From Chrysoporthe austroafricana (taxonomy: Eukaryota > Ascomycota > Sordariomycetes > Diaporthales > Cryphonectriaceae), in NCBI GenBank assembly GCA_001051155.2, contig JYIP02000011.1, positions 558,001 through 622,000 on the forward strand: a stretch of DNA of 64,000 nucleotides, written 5' to 3'. A program made the translations under genes and the position numbers. Below, piece by piece: positions 54,024 to 64,000 of the stretch. The first letter of the stretch is position 1; every line of letters begins with the position of its first letter. Below the pieces are notes generated by a model. The model saw only the letters and a program-made list of their open reading frames with translations. It did not search any database and was not told the origin of the DNA.

Positions 54024-55375
54024 ATGAATCCATATATCGAATCCGAGCTAGCCTAGGCTATTGAAGCTATCAGAAACGGCTTATCTCAACGACAAGCCTC
54101 GAAAGAATGGGGCATTCCAAGGGCCACTTTTCAAGCTCGCCTTGCAGGAAGAGAATCGCATAAAACAACCTATCAAGACAAACAAAAGCTCTCTATTAGC
54201 CAGGAAACTGAATTGGCTAAATGGATTATCTGTCAGGCCAACCTAGACTTGCCACCGACGCATTCAGAACTAAAGCTTGTTACCGAGAGGATATTACAAG
54301 TTAAGGGAAACCCTCAGCCCCTTGGGGAAAAAATTAGGTAAGGTCGTTTTTTAAAAAAAAATCCCGGCGTTAAGGTCCAATGGTCTCGGAGGATAGTTTC
54401 AGAACGGATTAATGGAGCAACAACAGAAATAATCAAGCCTTGGTTCCGGTTATTCGATCTTCCTTACATCTAGGCTATCAAGCCAGCTGACCGATGGAAT
54501 ATGGATGAAGGTGGGATAACAGAGGGCCAAGGAGAGAACGTATTAGTCCTCGAGGCTTCTTTCTCACATACAATCCAGAGAAAAGAGCCTGGGTCGAGGT
54601 CCTGGATTTCGTTTCTCGAATGTATTTCAGCTACGGGCACCCATCTCTTTCCTCTGGTTATCTTTAAGGGCAAAACTATACAGCAGCAATAGTTTCCTAC
54701 TATTCTGGAACCTTTCAAAGGCTGGCAATTTTATGCTACGAAAAACAGCTGGACTAGCAACGAAGCAGCCCCCGAGTGGCTCCAGAAGATCTTTATTCCT
54801 AGCAGCCAGCCAGAGGACCCGTAGATAGCCACGGCAGCCAGAAAACCAATGAATTTATGTGGGAGTGCTTTCAGAACAATATCAAAGCAACAGGTCTTTG
54901 GCCCCTCCGGCTAGCCAAGCCCCTTTTAAGCCCTCTTCTCCTCGAGAATAATCAAAACAGAAGAAACAACTATCAGATTCAAGCTCAGAACGACCAGTCG
55001 CAATTACTCCTAAATTATCCTCAGTCCAGCCGGATATATATTCGACTCCTCGAAAAACTAAAGATCTATACCATCAGCTACAAAGAAATCGACATCAACT
55101 TTCAACTATATCAGCGCAACGTATACTATTCAGAAAGACACAAAAAGCATTTGACGAAAGGGATATATCCCTAGCTAAGGCTCTGGGAGAAAACAAAGCT
55201 TTCAAAGCACAAGCTGAAAGCTCGAGGTCTAGTAAAAGGAGGAAGGTTGATATAAGCTAAAATTCGAAGTTTGCAGATATTAGGGCTATGCGAAGGGCTC
55301 AAAATGCAGTCAAATCGAAAAACAACTAGAGAAAGCGATATCAAATTATCTCGTGCTGAAGAGGATTGTATTGTG
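54024..55375 (+). pseudogene. pogo/Fot1-type DDE transposase, multiple stops and internal deletion
   Basis: ATG 54024 is followed within ten codons by TAG. The remnant then reads AIEAIRNGLSQRQASKEWGI (psq/CENP-B-like HTH), a second HTH region (ELAKWIICQANLDLPPTHSE), WNMDEGG with the first catalytic Asp, TGTHLFPLVIFKGKTIQQQ followed by TAG, then in another frame DSHGSQKTNEFMWECFQNN with the second catalytic Asp. The segment that should carry the third Asp is deleted, and ATGLWPLRLAKPLLSPLL follows directly. The C terminus ends in the typical RRAQ-like motif (FADIRAMRRAQ). Transposase activity is impossible. Confidence 0.85.
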
Positions 55376-55448
55376 ATAGCTGAATAGAAGAGATAAGATG
55401 AATATATATTATATCTATCTATATGTGGTATGGCCGGTCAGGGCGCGC

Positions 55449-55467
55449 GGAAGTTACTCCTCTGACT
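55449..55467 (-). repeat. Right terminal inverted repeat of pogo element
   Basis: GGAAGTTACTCCTCTGACT, followed by TA; reverse complement of the left TIR with one base difference in the G run. Confidence 0.8.
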
Positions 55468-57342
55468 TAGTACCTTACACGAGGTGCTTTGTACGTAGAG
55501 ATCAAAGCACAAGACGCGCGACTTGAGTGATCCGCGCGTGGTGTGCGCGCACTCACTGCGAGAGCAGTGGGGCTAGTCATAGCCGTCCAAGGCCCCTTCA
55601 ATGCATGACCCTTGGCATTGTTGACTTGTAGGTAATTGACCAGACACAAGGGAGCCGGCCATTAGATTTGATTTCGATACAAATCTAAGTTTTCACCGCC
55701 TTCACTCTCATTCTCCTTGATATGCTGTATTCTTGGCAGATCCCTACTATTGATATGCGCAGGCTATGGTCGAGATCAAACAATTTACTGAAATCGCGCG
55801 GATCGTTTTATCTACCCCGGCTGCGTTCAGGAATCATATCTCTTATAGTGGAGATCTTGAGTAGTTCGACTATCAATCATATCTATTTCTCATAGACCTA
55901 CTACAAGGTATCCTGCCTGTTACCAATCGATCTGGCGAACGGCATCCGCTGAAGCATGATGAATCATCCAGGGACTGGCTGCATACTGCTCTTTAGAGAG
56001 CTGTTCGGAAATGGTAACGGAGATAAACCAGACAGGCGGTGGTCCTCGCTTTGTGCTAGTGAATCGTACAGCTCTAGTATATCTCTGCCGACCTTAGTAA
56101 GCGATCTTCGCCTTGCACCTAAATTCTGTAGGCGCGAAGAAGCGGCTGTTAGTGATGGTAGAACTATAAGACGCCTTATTTCTTCTGTCACCACGACGTG
56201 GCATGCGTCGTCGGTGCTGGTTCTGTCTCGTCCTTGAAGCAAGCAAGCCTTAGCGAGAGCAAGAACGGGACTTAACAGCTATAGAAAGAACAAAAGAAAG
56301 GATATGAACGTGAGAAAGCAAGCTTACCTGCTCGATATACGGGCCATCCATCCTACGAGTGACATAGTATAAGTGGTGGCAAGGTACAGGGAGGGATCTA
56401 GCGTCCTTCACTTGGCGGGGCGTGCTGTTGTATTGCCTTGTCCATCATGATTGTGACTGCCAGGAAGGATAGGTATTATGATATCTACACCTTTGTAGGG
56501 ACAATTGGAAGCTCAAGTATCTTTATCGCAGCGTGCTGGTAAGCAGTGGACTCGGCCAGGGCAACCCAGTAGCCCGACAAGGATCCGTATGCACGAGAAG
56601 CAAAGCCGGTTATAGCTAACGCGCGGTTCCCGGCCTACGTTTGAGCGTAACATCATCCGCTGGATGTCGAGACCGTAGGGGTTACAAGACTAAATTTTGC
56701 TTCGAAATTACGTAAGTAGTGCAATTGATCATAATGCCTGCTATTCATTTATCTAGTTTCCTATTGCAATTCTTGCAGACGTCTTTGTAATATAAAATCC
56801 ATATCATGCGCAAATGTACGTAGTTTTGTCTTGCATCTTTACTGTCCCTACTACTAGTCCCCATCAGATGATCAATTGCGTAGGGCAACCTCGTCACTTG
56901 CGTCCCTTCCGGTCTCCACGCTTGCGTAGGTGCTCAAAAAGACATCGACAGAAGCCAGCCGCCAATCACGTCCGTCCGTCTCGGAGAGCTTTTCTGTGGG
57001 AGAACGGGTGGCCAATGGTTTCGTGGCGCCGACTACGGGACTGGGGGAGCTTCATTTTGCCCGGGCTTCTGTCTGTATGGCTGGCGCACTGCTTTGGACT
57101 TTTCGCTCATAGCATATATCCATTGTTCCAAGAGCTCAGGATTTGCAATACCGTTGGCAGCAGGAGCCGCGGTCTCATACATTGTGCATTTGAATGAACT
57201 TGTACAGCAGATATTGCCTGCACGGTTGGGTACGTTGGCATTCTTCGTGCAATCGCCGTCGACGGAAGTATTTACAGGGCAGAATCCATTATTTCATCCA
57301 TTCGAAAGGTAACTCTACGTGTGCCTTGCACCCATGGTCCAG
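55468..57342. other. Gene-poor stretch
   Basis: Short frames on both strands near 55960-56240 and 56810-57390 have no recognisable domain. No repeat identified. Confidence 0.4.
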
Positions 57343-57896
57343 TTACAAGGACAACTTCCTCTTCTTTATGACTTTACCAGCCTCTTGAACGACTCCATCT
57401 TGCGTCTTCTTGCCATCCGCCATAGGTCCATACAAATTTGAATTGAGCCAGTCTTTCTCCGCATTCGCATCAGCGAGCTCCTGGACTTCTTCTCTTGCCG
57501 TTAGCAAGAGGTACCCCTGCGCCTTGATAATATAGTCCTTATCGGCAAGCTCTTTGCTCATGATCGCCATCGCGTCCTTGTGCTGGTCGAGTTCCATCTC
57601 TACGATTTCTCTGCGCAGCACTTCTTCATCGAGTTGATCCGCGTATCTGGACAAAAGGTTGAGTAGGTCTTGGTTGTAGGAGCGGGCCTGGTCCAGCCGG
57701 GCTTGGCTATAGTTGTTTGGATAAGTCTGGCTGCCAGAGTCTCCAGTGATGACAACGTCGGTTGGATGGCCAGGATTCAGAGACCTGAACAACCCAGGTG
57801 TCAGCACATATTCCAGGAGCGGGCCCTTTCAACATACGCACATAGCACAATGTATGGAGTAGCGAAGATCACAACACCTATGAAGTCCATCATCAT
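57343..57896 (-). CDS. Small coiled-coil protein with signal-like N terminus
   Basis: Exon 1 (57838-57896) begins with three consecutive ATG codons and a hydrophobic run (MMMDFIGVVIFATPYIVLCA), a likely signal peptide or signal anchor. A 53-nt intron (GTATGT...TGCTGAC...TTCAG, 57785-57837) leads in frame to exon 2 (57343-57784); total 166 aa. The body is an Asp/Glu/Lys/Gln-rich helical segment with heptad spacing (LNLLSRYADQLDEEVLRREI, MSKELADKDYIIKAQ) and a basic tail (KVIKKRKLSL). No known domain. Secretion would be unusual for a KKRK tail; a membrane-anchored or processed protein is also possible. The splice agreement supports a real gene. Confidence 0.5.
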
Positions 57897-59997
57897 TCGA
57901 CTCTAATATAGCCTCAGTCTATGTTGAAGGTTTCATTGTTTTGAACCAAAGGGCCGGTCTTGGATGTTCCTAAGCTTGCATGCCCGTGATCAATGTAACA
58001 AGTCATTTCCTCACAATCCAGTCAGTGCGGATGTATCCTTTCTAGCTGTAATGCAGCATATTCAATGCTTAAACCCAACAAACCCAGAAGGCCGCTAAAA
58101 TGGCTCTGATTTTAAATACAGAGTACAGAAATGGCTTAGTAGAAACAAGGGAAGAGTTTTCCTTTTTATGAAAACGATAAATTTGTGAGACAGAAATGGC
58201 TCTCGATGGCGACGGATTCCCGAGAATAGTGTCACTGTTACAAGAGCTCTGAATGGGGCTTGGTCTGAGGAGTGCTTGAGGAACCAGGTTCTTCCTTGGT
58301 CCGGCGGGCTTGCTCTCGCCGTACTTATAGACCTTTGTTCTCGACGTCTGCCTCAGGCATCCATTGCATAGCCCCCTGCATTATGCAGTTAGGTTCCTTT
58401 CTTCCTGCCGTTGGGCGGGTCTGAGGTGCCCAACGGCGCGTAGCTCACAATGCCTGGGATATCCAGTACTCTTGACACCCTCATGATGTCCGCGTAACAG
58501 TCACAGCTTTGGTAACTTGAGATCAGCCATGCCTTAGTCGAGTTTACAAATATGCTAAGCGGTCGGCCTGATCTTCTTCGCTTGTCATCATTTAAACCAC
58601 GCTTTTCCCTCTCCTCATAGCTGGTCCTAGATTCTCCTATGACTCAAGTGTTGACTTCTAGGCTACTTTGAACTTAAGGATGCCATCCTTTATCACTTCC
58701 TCAGGGATTTATGCCTCCCATTCGCTAAGCGACAATCTCGACGACGAATCATTCGATGAGACTGCTGTACTATAGGCGTCCATGGTCTTAGACTTGATGA
58801 ATGAAGCTTTGTGCATATGATTTCTGGCATACAATGAGAATCAGTAGCCATAAAAGCCCTCGTGCCGGTCTTCCCCTTGGCTTCTGATGCGTGTCATTCA
58901 ATCTATAGGGGCAGAACATTGAGAAGACCTAGAATGATGCCAAGGAAGGGTGCACGCGAATCTATCTTGACACACTGGCAGCAGTTCGAACATATATAGT
59001 TCAATGCATCAAACGCAATTACGGTACTTTTGTGCTGTAGATACTCTGGGCGTATAGAGAACCAAGTTTAGATAAAAATGACACTAATACAGGATAGGGC
59101 GTCAGGGTGTGGATGGTACCGTACCTCCTGGGTTGCCAGAAATGAATGGACCACGGCAAGCTCGTAAGCTATATTGCTCTAGGAATATTGTGCTTAGATA
59201 ATGCTCAGCCGATTCTGCCGTTTCTACAGCTGTTTCTAGCTTCCAGCGACATATCGGAATGGTTGATAGCCGAACATTCGACACTTGATTCAATTATTCG
59301 TCCCCTGCTGTTGTAAACCCTTAGCTTTGTAGGTCTGGGTAAGATTCCACAAACGAGGGATCTAGTCCATCTATCCACGCTCAAAACTGTCAACAGAGTG
59401 TGTGTGCTTGAGGGAGAGAGAGAGAGAGAGAGAGAGAGTGACGAACAGTGCCTTCAGCATACCGCTGAGTTTCGGGTGGCTTTTGAAGCAGTAAGGGGCG
59501 TCTGTTGCAATATCTCTTGACGAATTCAAAACTAGCAGCGGTTCTCTAATATCTCTCAGGATCATATTTTGATTCATAAACCTAACCTCTTCGTATGCTT
59601 AATCAATTGATCATTTTCATTCATCTATAACTTCATTTTTGTTCATTCACACTCTCTGTTCATTTTCGTTTGCATTTCATTATATAAAGTTAATCAGGTA
59701 TAGTATCTTGCGGTCTGAAGATGTTGTTCGATTGAAAGACCTCGCCAGAGTTGTGACATAGAGTCGTGAGAGTCGTAAGAGATTTTGGAGAGCACAAAAG
59801 ATTAATTTACAGAAAGTGATAATGGTTAGGGGAAATGAATTGCGACCAAGCTTACCCTTTAATATCTCATTGAGAATCTTGGCTTCAATGACATAATAGG
59901 AAATGAGACTCGGTACTGCTACAAGGGACCATCCATGCAAGATTTTATGCCCTGATCCTTCCACCCAGTATTTGGGAAATCATAATCTCAGAATGAT
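57897..59997. other. Gene-poor stretch with GA microsatellite
   Basis: Holds the GA repeat. A minus-strand hydrophobic frame at 59680-59964 lacks an ATG and lies downstream of the SUR7 gene. Nothing else recognised. Confidence 0.4.
59411..59440 (+). repeat. (GA)n microsatellite
   Basis: About 30 bp of uninterrupted GA dinucleotides. Confidence 0.9.
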
Positions 59998-61324
59998 CTA
60001 CTTAACTTGTTTCCGTATTAGACTTATCGATAAGATATTGCTTAGAGGGCCGCGCCTCTTACTCTGAACCCATGCGAAGAGCCAGAATAGCAATACAGGT
60101 AATAACGTAACGAAAGCTGCCCAGGATATGGCGAAGAATCTGCTTCCCATATACGCATACAGCCCATATCTTTCGGCCTTCTCGGTAACCTCATTGACGA
60201 CCTTCCTGCCGCCGACCGTAGTGACAAGGTTGCCGATCAGGAGGCAAAAGGAGGCACCAGCGGCGAGAAACAGGTTGCCGAGCATGAAGTGTGGCTTTGT
60301 GGAGCTCTCACGGAGAAAAATGAACACACTCGAGGTTAAGACGGACAGTAGGCTGAAGAAGGCGGCGATGATGTATAGGGCAACGATAGCCCGCAAGCAG
60401 CCATTAAGCATAAAGAAGACTCCATTGAGTTCGTTAGTTAATGTTGAGGATAGACCGATATCTTCCAAATCGAGCTGGAACGGGCCGATGTTGAGCTGCT
60501 GATTCACCGCGGCTGTAAAATTAATGGCGGCTAAGGGGTATGTCAGTATCCGATCATCTTCCCAATATTTATATCTAACGAGCTTATCTACTGAAAATAT
60601 TGCTTACTGTAATCGAACACGTTAGTGCAGCTTATCACATTGAAGGTAACATTGGAGACAGTTGGGTTAGGCTTGAAGCCGCCTTCACACATGTCCAGCG
60701 GGTGTATTGAGTACCACTCCCTAATGCCTAGTGTCGAAGCCAGATCCTCCGTTAGGTCGTTCACAATCTTCTCTACTGCTGATTCGGCCTCATCCACGAG
60801 GTGCTGAATGCCGGGCGCAGCTACACTAGCAATACTCGTAACGGCACTGCCAGCTGTGGAGACAGCACCGGCGGCTGCGCTTGTCGCCACTTCCTCAACG
60901 GAAGTGGCATCGGCTACTACAGACGTAGCAACGCCGGCTGCGGAAGTCGCGCCGTCTACGATGCTTCCGATGTTAACCCGCTTCTCCAGTGAGACATGAT
61001 ATCTCCGCAGGAGTCTGGGAGGTGCGTTGTCCTCTAGGCTCACCATTCTTACCCTCAAATTGCTGCTTGTGAGAAGATCTTTACCAAGTGTCGATGTATT
61101 GAACTGAGCCGCACGAGAATTAGCGTAATCAACCATGCGAGGTAACAAATGCAAAGGGGATGGCATACATAGAGCACATGATATTCCTCCATGAATTCAG
61201 CAGCAAAACCAGCAATAATAGTTAATGTAACGAGAACTAGACTGATTATAGCGAATATAAGCGAGATCAGGCCTGCTATATGCTTCTTTTCCTTCATCCT
61301 GTCTAACTGATTTTGCTTTGGCAT
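59998..61324 (-). CDS. SUR7/PalI-family membrane protein
   Basis: Exons 61169-61324, 60608-61103 and 59998-60530 give 394 aa; introns are 65 nt (GTATGC...GCTAATTCTCG...GCTCAG) and 77 nt (GTAAGC...ATACTGAC...CCCTTAG). Topology fits SUR7/PalI: one N-terminal TM helix (HIAGLISLIFAIISLVLVTL), a large extracellular loop with a Cys pair (DMCEGGFKPN and NVISCTNV), then three TM helices (VALYIIAAFFSLLSVLTSSV; NLFLAAGASFCLLIGNLVTT; FFAISWAAFVTLLPVLLFWL). The loop has an unusual Ala/Val/Ser/Thr-rich stretch. Family members sit in eisosome/MCC patches or act as Rim9/PalI in ambient pH signalling at the plasma membrane. The frame is intact; a single gene with no partner nearby. Confidence 0.85.
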
Positions 61325-62311
61325 TCTTCATCTAGGATTGAAAAGAGCCTGCTTGTGAAGTAGAGATATAACACGACGGTCTTACAATGGGCGTGGTACA
61401 TATTATATATGTTTTTGACGTCTTGTGGGAGTAGGCAGCTTCTAGTGAAGCTGCTAAAACTGTACTCTAATTACCTCCAGAAATACGGAAAAGGCTGGCT
61501 AAGGAGTATGAATTGAATGCCAAATCCACCCTATGAATAAATAAGTTTACATGGTTGCATTTAGCTCAACTGTACTGAAAAGCTCTGATAACAATGATAC
61601 GAAAGATTCCTACTCCTTTTATTAAACTCCCTTCTTTGATTTGTAAACTCGATATATATGTCTATTCAGTATGAATTAAACTTCGAGCGCATTCATTGCG
61701 CAAATGCTTCTTGTACGGTATAAGATTATCTTCTTAGTCCTGTTCTACTGGACGGAAGAGTCCTCTACCCTTTCGCAAATTATACGCCTGAATATCGAAG
61801 CCATTAGAGCCTCTTTGAGAGCACGCATAGTAGCCTTTCTGGCCCATTCAACGTGAAATGAAGGGAGTTTTTTCATGAGCCAAAATTGTTCCCAGATTTG
61901 AAGTTGGAAATTGGTAAACCATAAAAGGTTGAATTGGACATCGAAAGTTTTTCTCTCCTATATATTTGCAAGATACTTATGAGCAGCTAGGAATACTTTA
62001 CAAATCACCTACCCCACTTTATCTTCTCGCTGAAGATTCGGGCATACTGGCGGGACACTTGCGGGCACTTAGCATCTCGCTAGCGTCCTCAGCCGCAAAC
62101 CCAGCCTCGCCGACATCATGAACGCCCGGCAATGAGCAGGGCTATAGCCTCGCGATCACTGCCTCGATCACGACACTGCCACCCATGGTCTCTCGGGTCG
62201 TCCTAGGAAGGCTGGCGAGCTCATCGACGTCGAGCACCCCGCGGCAACCTTTCCCGTCGCAGGCCGGCTCCATTTCTGCCTCTATACGTCTATTCAGATC
62301 AAGTCGCTACA
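61325..62311. other. Intergenic, AT-rich then GC-rich
   Basis: AT-rich to about 62000, then a sharp rise in GC into the 3' flank of the kinase gene. No gene recognised. Confidence 0.4.
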
Positions 62312-64000
62312 CTACGCAGGCGGTGGTGAGAGCAGGGACCCGCTCCCTGAAAGCCTCGTAAGCACCTCTTCTTCCCCCCGCCCCGCGCTCGCGCTAAGCG
62401 CGTCAGACCTCCGTATCTTGCTCCTCGACAGGGACGGCAGCAGCGCGTCTGAGCCCCGCGCCCTCTTCTTATTCTCCCCTTTCGAGCCGGACGGAGACAT
62501 ACCGCCCGAGCGTCGCAGCCTCGCCGCCGCAGCCGTACTGCTGCCCGGCTCGTGCCCAGAGGAGCTGCCGCTGCTGGCGCTGCTGGTGCTGCTGGACGTA
62601 GCCGCGGAGGCGGGTGATGTCCCTGCCCCAGCCAGCTCCCAGACTGGATATGCCAGGGCCTCTTCGGCCGTCGGCCGGGCGGCGGGATCCCACGCTAGCA
62701 TAGAGCGCAGGAGGTCGCCCAGGCCGTCGGGCATGCGGCCGCGCAGGCCGGCGAGGTGGTCGAGGACCCGGCTGTGGTTGTCGGGGCTAGCCACGGGCTG
62801 GTTACAGCTGGGGCGCCGACCGAAAGTGGCCAGCAGCGAGAGCGCCAGGCTGAAGATGTCGATAGCGCTAGTATAGCCCTCGGGGCGGCCCACCTCGGGC
62901 GCCGTAAAGCCGCGGGGCCCCAATGCCGCTTGGTAGCCCCGGGTGCCGACCTTGGACTTGCCGTAGTCGCAGATGGCCGCCCGCGGGGGCTCGAGCGAGA
63001 ATACTAGCAGGTTCCGCGGGCTGATATCCCTGTGCATGATGCCCATCGCGTGCAGGTTCTGCAGCCCTTCCAGTACCTGCCGGAAAAGCGCCAGCCGCGT
63101 CGCTAGCGCTACCTCGCCCCACGCCGTCGTATCGAACGCTAGCGGCGCGTACGGCATAATCATATATACCGTTTCCAGGGCCGATTGGAAGCACGGCGGC
63201 GACCGGCCGTGCTCGCACCACGACGATAGGAGTGGTACTAGTCCAACCGTCTGCGCGGGGATCCGTATCGCAATCCTGATTTCGTTATTCATTAGGTCCG
63301 CGTCGCGATCGTAGCAATGGATCGTCTTGCACGCTACTATATCGCCGGACCACCTGTCTACGCCGACCATAACGATGCCGAAGGCGCCTCTCGATACCGT
63401 ATGGTGAAGGATAACGTCCCTCATGCGCAGCTGCTCGCACGTCGGCAGCGCGCTAAGGCGGGTGTACCTTTGCCCTTGCCCCTGCCCTTGCTCCTGCCCG
63501 TAGTCGGGCTCGACATTCCAGTGCTGGTACCACTGTCGCATATAGGTGCTGCGGCGGGCTGTGTATGCCCTGACGTCTTCGACAGAGAATTCGAGTACGA
63601 AATCGAGCGGGCCGATACGAAGATGGTTGATTTTCATATGAAGGACGTGCTGTTCCAGGAATTGCAGCTTAGTATCTATATTGCTGTCGGCTTGCAGGTA
63701 TATAATCGAGTGAGACCTGCTCGTATTTTGTAGCATAAGGACGCCAGACTGTGGGTGAATGAAGATCTGGCAAACTTTAGTTTCCGGAAGCTGGCGTGAC
63801 CTGGACGAGCAGATGGGCAGGTCGATATCGATAGGTCCAGCACCTAGCTTCCCGACCGCCCAGCTGCCATCTCGCTCGGAGCCAACTGTATCGAAGGAGA
63901 GAACAAGCTGGTATTTTGACTGCGTAGATCGGTCGTCAGACGTTGCTGTTGCGGCGGCAGGGTTGAGCCGCACGCTGGGAAGGCTAGCCAATGAGCCGCA
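62312..64000 (-). CDS. Protein kinase with N-terminal FHA-like domain, 5' partial at window edge
   Basis: The frame is open to position 64000; the first in-window candidate start is TTG, so the true ATG lies beyond the edge. Counting from 63991: residues about 27-135 read as an FHA-like domain (GSWAVGKLGAGPIDIDLP, SRSHSIIYL). After a Gln/Gly repeat, the kinase domain runs about 190-455 with a glycine loop (VSRGAFGIVMVG), VACK lysine (222), HRDISPRN (320-327), CDYGKS (341, DFG variant) and APEV (364). A Ser/Ala/Arg-rich tail of about 100 residues ends at TAG. It resembles Rad53/Chk2-type FHA kinases in layout. Key catalytic residues are present, so activity is likely. Third-position GC is much higher than in neighbours. 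Confidence 0.85.
   Translation of the reverse strand, partial: CGSLASLPSVRLNPAAATATSDDRSTQSKYQLVLSFDTVGSERDGSWAVGKLGAGPIDIDLPICSSRSRQLPETKVCQIFIHPQSGVLMLQNTSRSHSIIYLQADSNIDTKLQFLEQHVLHMKINHLRIGPLDFVLEFSVEDVRAYTARRSTYMRQWYQHWNVEPDYGQEQGQGQGQRYTRLSALPTCEQLRMRDVILHHTVSRGAFGIVMVGVDRWSGDIVACKTIHCYDRDADLMNNEIRIAIRIPAQTVGLVPLLSSWCEHGRSPPCFQSALETVYMIMPYAPLAFDTTAWGEVALATRLALFRQVLEGLQNLHAMGIMHRDISPRNLLVFSLEPPRAAICDYGKSKVGTRGYQAALGPRGFTAPEVGRPEGYTSAIDIFSLALSLLATFGRRPSCNQPVASPDNHSRVLDHLAGLRGRMPDGLGDLLRSMLAWDPAARPTAEEALAYPVWELAGAGTSPASAATSSSTSSASSGSSSGHEPGSSTAAAARLRRSGGMSPSGSKGENKKRARGSDALLPSLSRSKIRRSDALSASAGRGEEEVLTRLSGSGSLLSPPPA

Larger units (their letters stand above)
53878..55467 (+). mobile_element. 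pogo/Fot1-type DNA transposon, inactive
   Basis: The left end AGTCAGAGGGGGTAACTTCC (53878 on) and the right end, read inward from 55467 as AGTCAGAGGAGTAACTTCC, form imperfect terminal inverted repeats. Both are flanked by TA (53876-53877 and 55468-55469), the usual Tc1/mariner-pogo target duplication. The 1.59-kb element encloses a transposase remnant. It is about 300 bp shorter than typical full-length Fot1-like elements, consistent with the internal deletion in the gene. Confidence 0.85.

Noticed and set aside
59680..59964. Hydrophobic minus-strand frame
   Set aside because: No ATG start, downstream of the SUR7 gene; likely chance frame in AT-rich DNA.
62418..62876. Plus-strand frame of 152 codons opposite the kinase
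   Set aside because: Shadow of a GC-rich coding sequence; no domain.
1..64000. DUF3435 captain tyrosine recombinase
   Set aside because: Looked for because of the DUF3723 and FRE genes; no frame with the expected motifs was recognised.
1..64000. tRNA, rRNA and CRISPR arrays
   Set aside because: No cloverleaf, rRNA core or regularly spaced repeat array was recognised on inspection.

Overview
The window looks like a gene-poor, repeat-rich compartment of a filamentous ascomycete (Pezizomycotina) genome. The evidence is the gene content: a Zn(II)2Cys6 regulator, a WOPR (Gti1/Pac2) regulator, DUF3723, a 2EXR protein, an IAH1-like GDSL esterase, a SUR7/PalI protein and a pogo/Fot1-type transposon. 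Introns are short (about 43-93 nt), mostly with GTRNGT donors and CTRAY branch points. I could not name a genus. No tRNA, rRNA or CRISPR array was recognised.

Layout. 0.4-6.4 kb: one hypothetical gene and fragments among repeats. 6.4-11.5 kb: a short WOPR regulator and a complete six-exon Zn2Cys6 transcription factor, both on the minus strand. 12.2-19.2 kb: a nest of dispersed repeats (an LTR-like family, a 180-bp family and a palindromic TTGCATATGCATATGCAA family) around one intact GDSL esterase gene. 19.2-26.7 kb: a hypothetical fragment, a broken SET-domain gene, a frameshifted Ala-Asp-repeat gene and a broken DUF3723 gene. 27.9-35.2 kb: a pseudokinase, a four-exon small gene with one frameshift, a J-domain-like gene with a premature stop, and a 2EXR gene. 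36-43 kb: AT-rich DNA with two small secreted-protein candidates, a P450 gene broken just before its haem loop, and a small chromodomain/AT-hook protein. 46-55.5 kb: remnants of a Pif1-type helicase, an MFS transporter and a ferric reductase, a two-chromodomain protein, and a pogo element with TIRs and TA flanks. 57-64 kb: a small coiled-coil protein with a signal-like N terminus, an intact SUR7/PalI gene, and an FHA-like plus protein kinase gene that runs off the right edge.

Main theme. Intact genes alternate with genes whose reading frame is otherwise well preserved but is cut by TAA or TAG. At most of these sites the likely ancestral codon (CAA, CAG or TGG) differs by the CpA-to-TpA change typical of repeat-induced point mutation. 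Single-base indels sit in or near short homopolymers in three or four genes. DUF3723 and ferric reductase genes together recall Starship cargo, but no DUF3435 captain recombinase was seen, so at most a decayed or partial element is suggested. The genes form no obvious pathway. The common thread is chromatin and transcription: WOPR, Zn2Cys6, SET and compact chromodomains.
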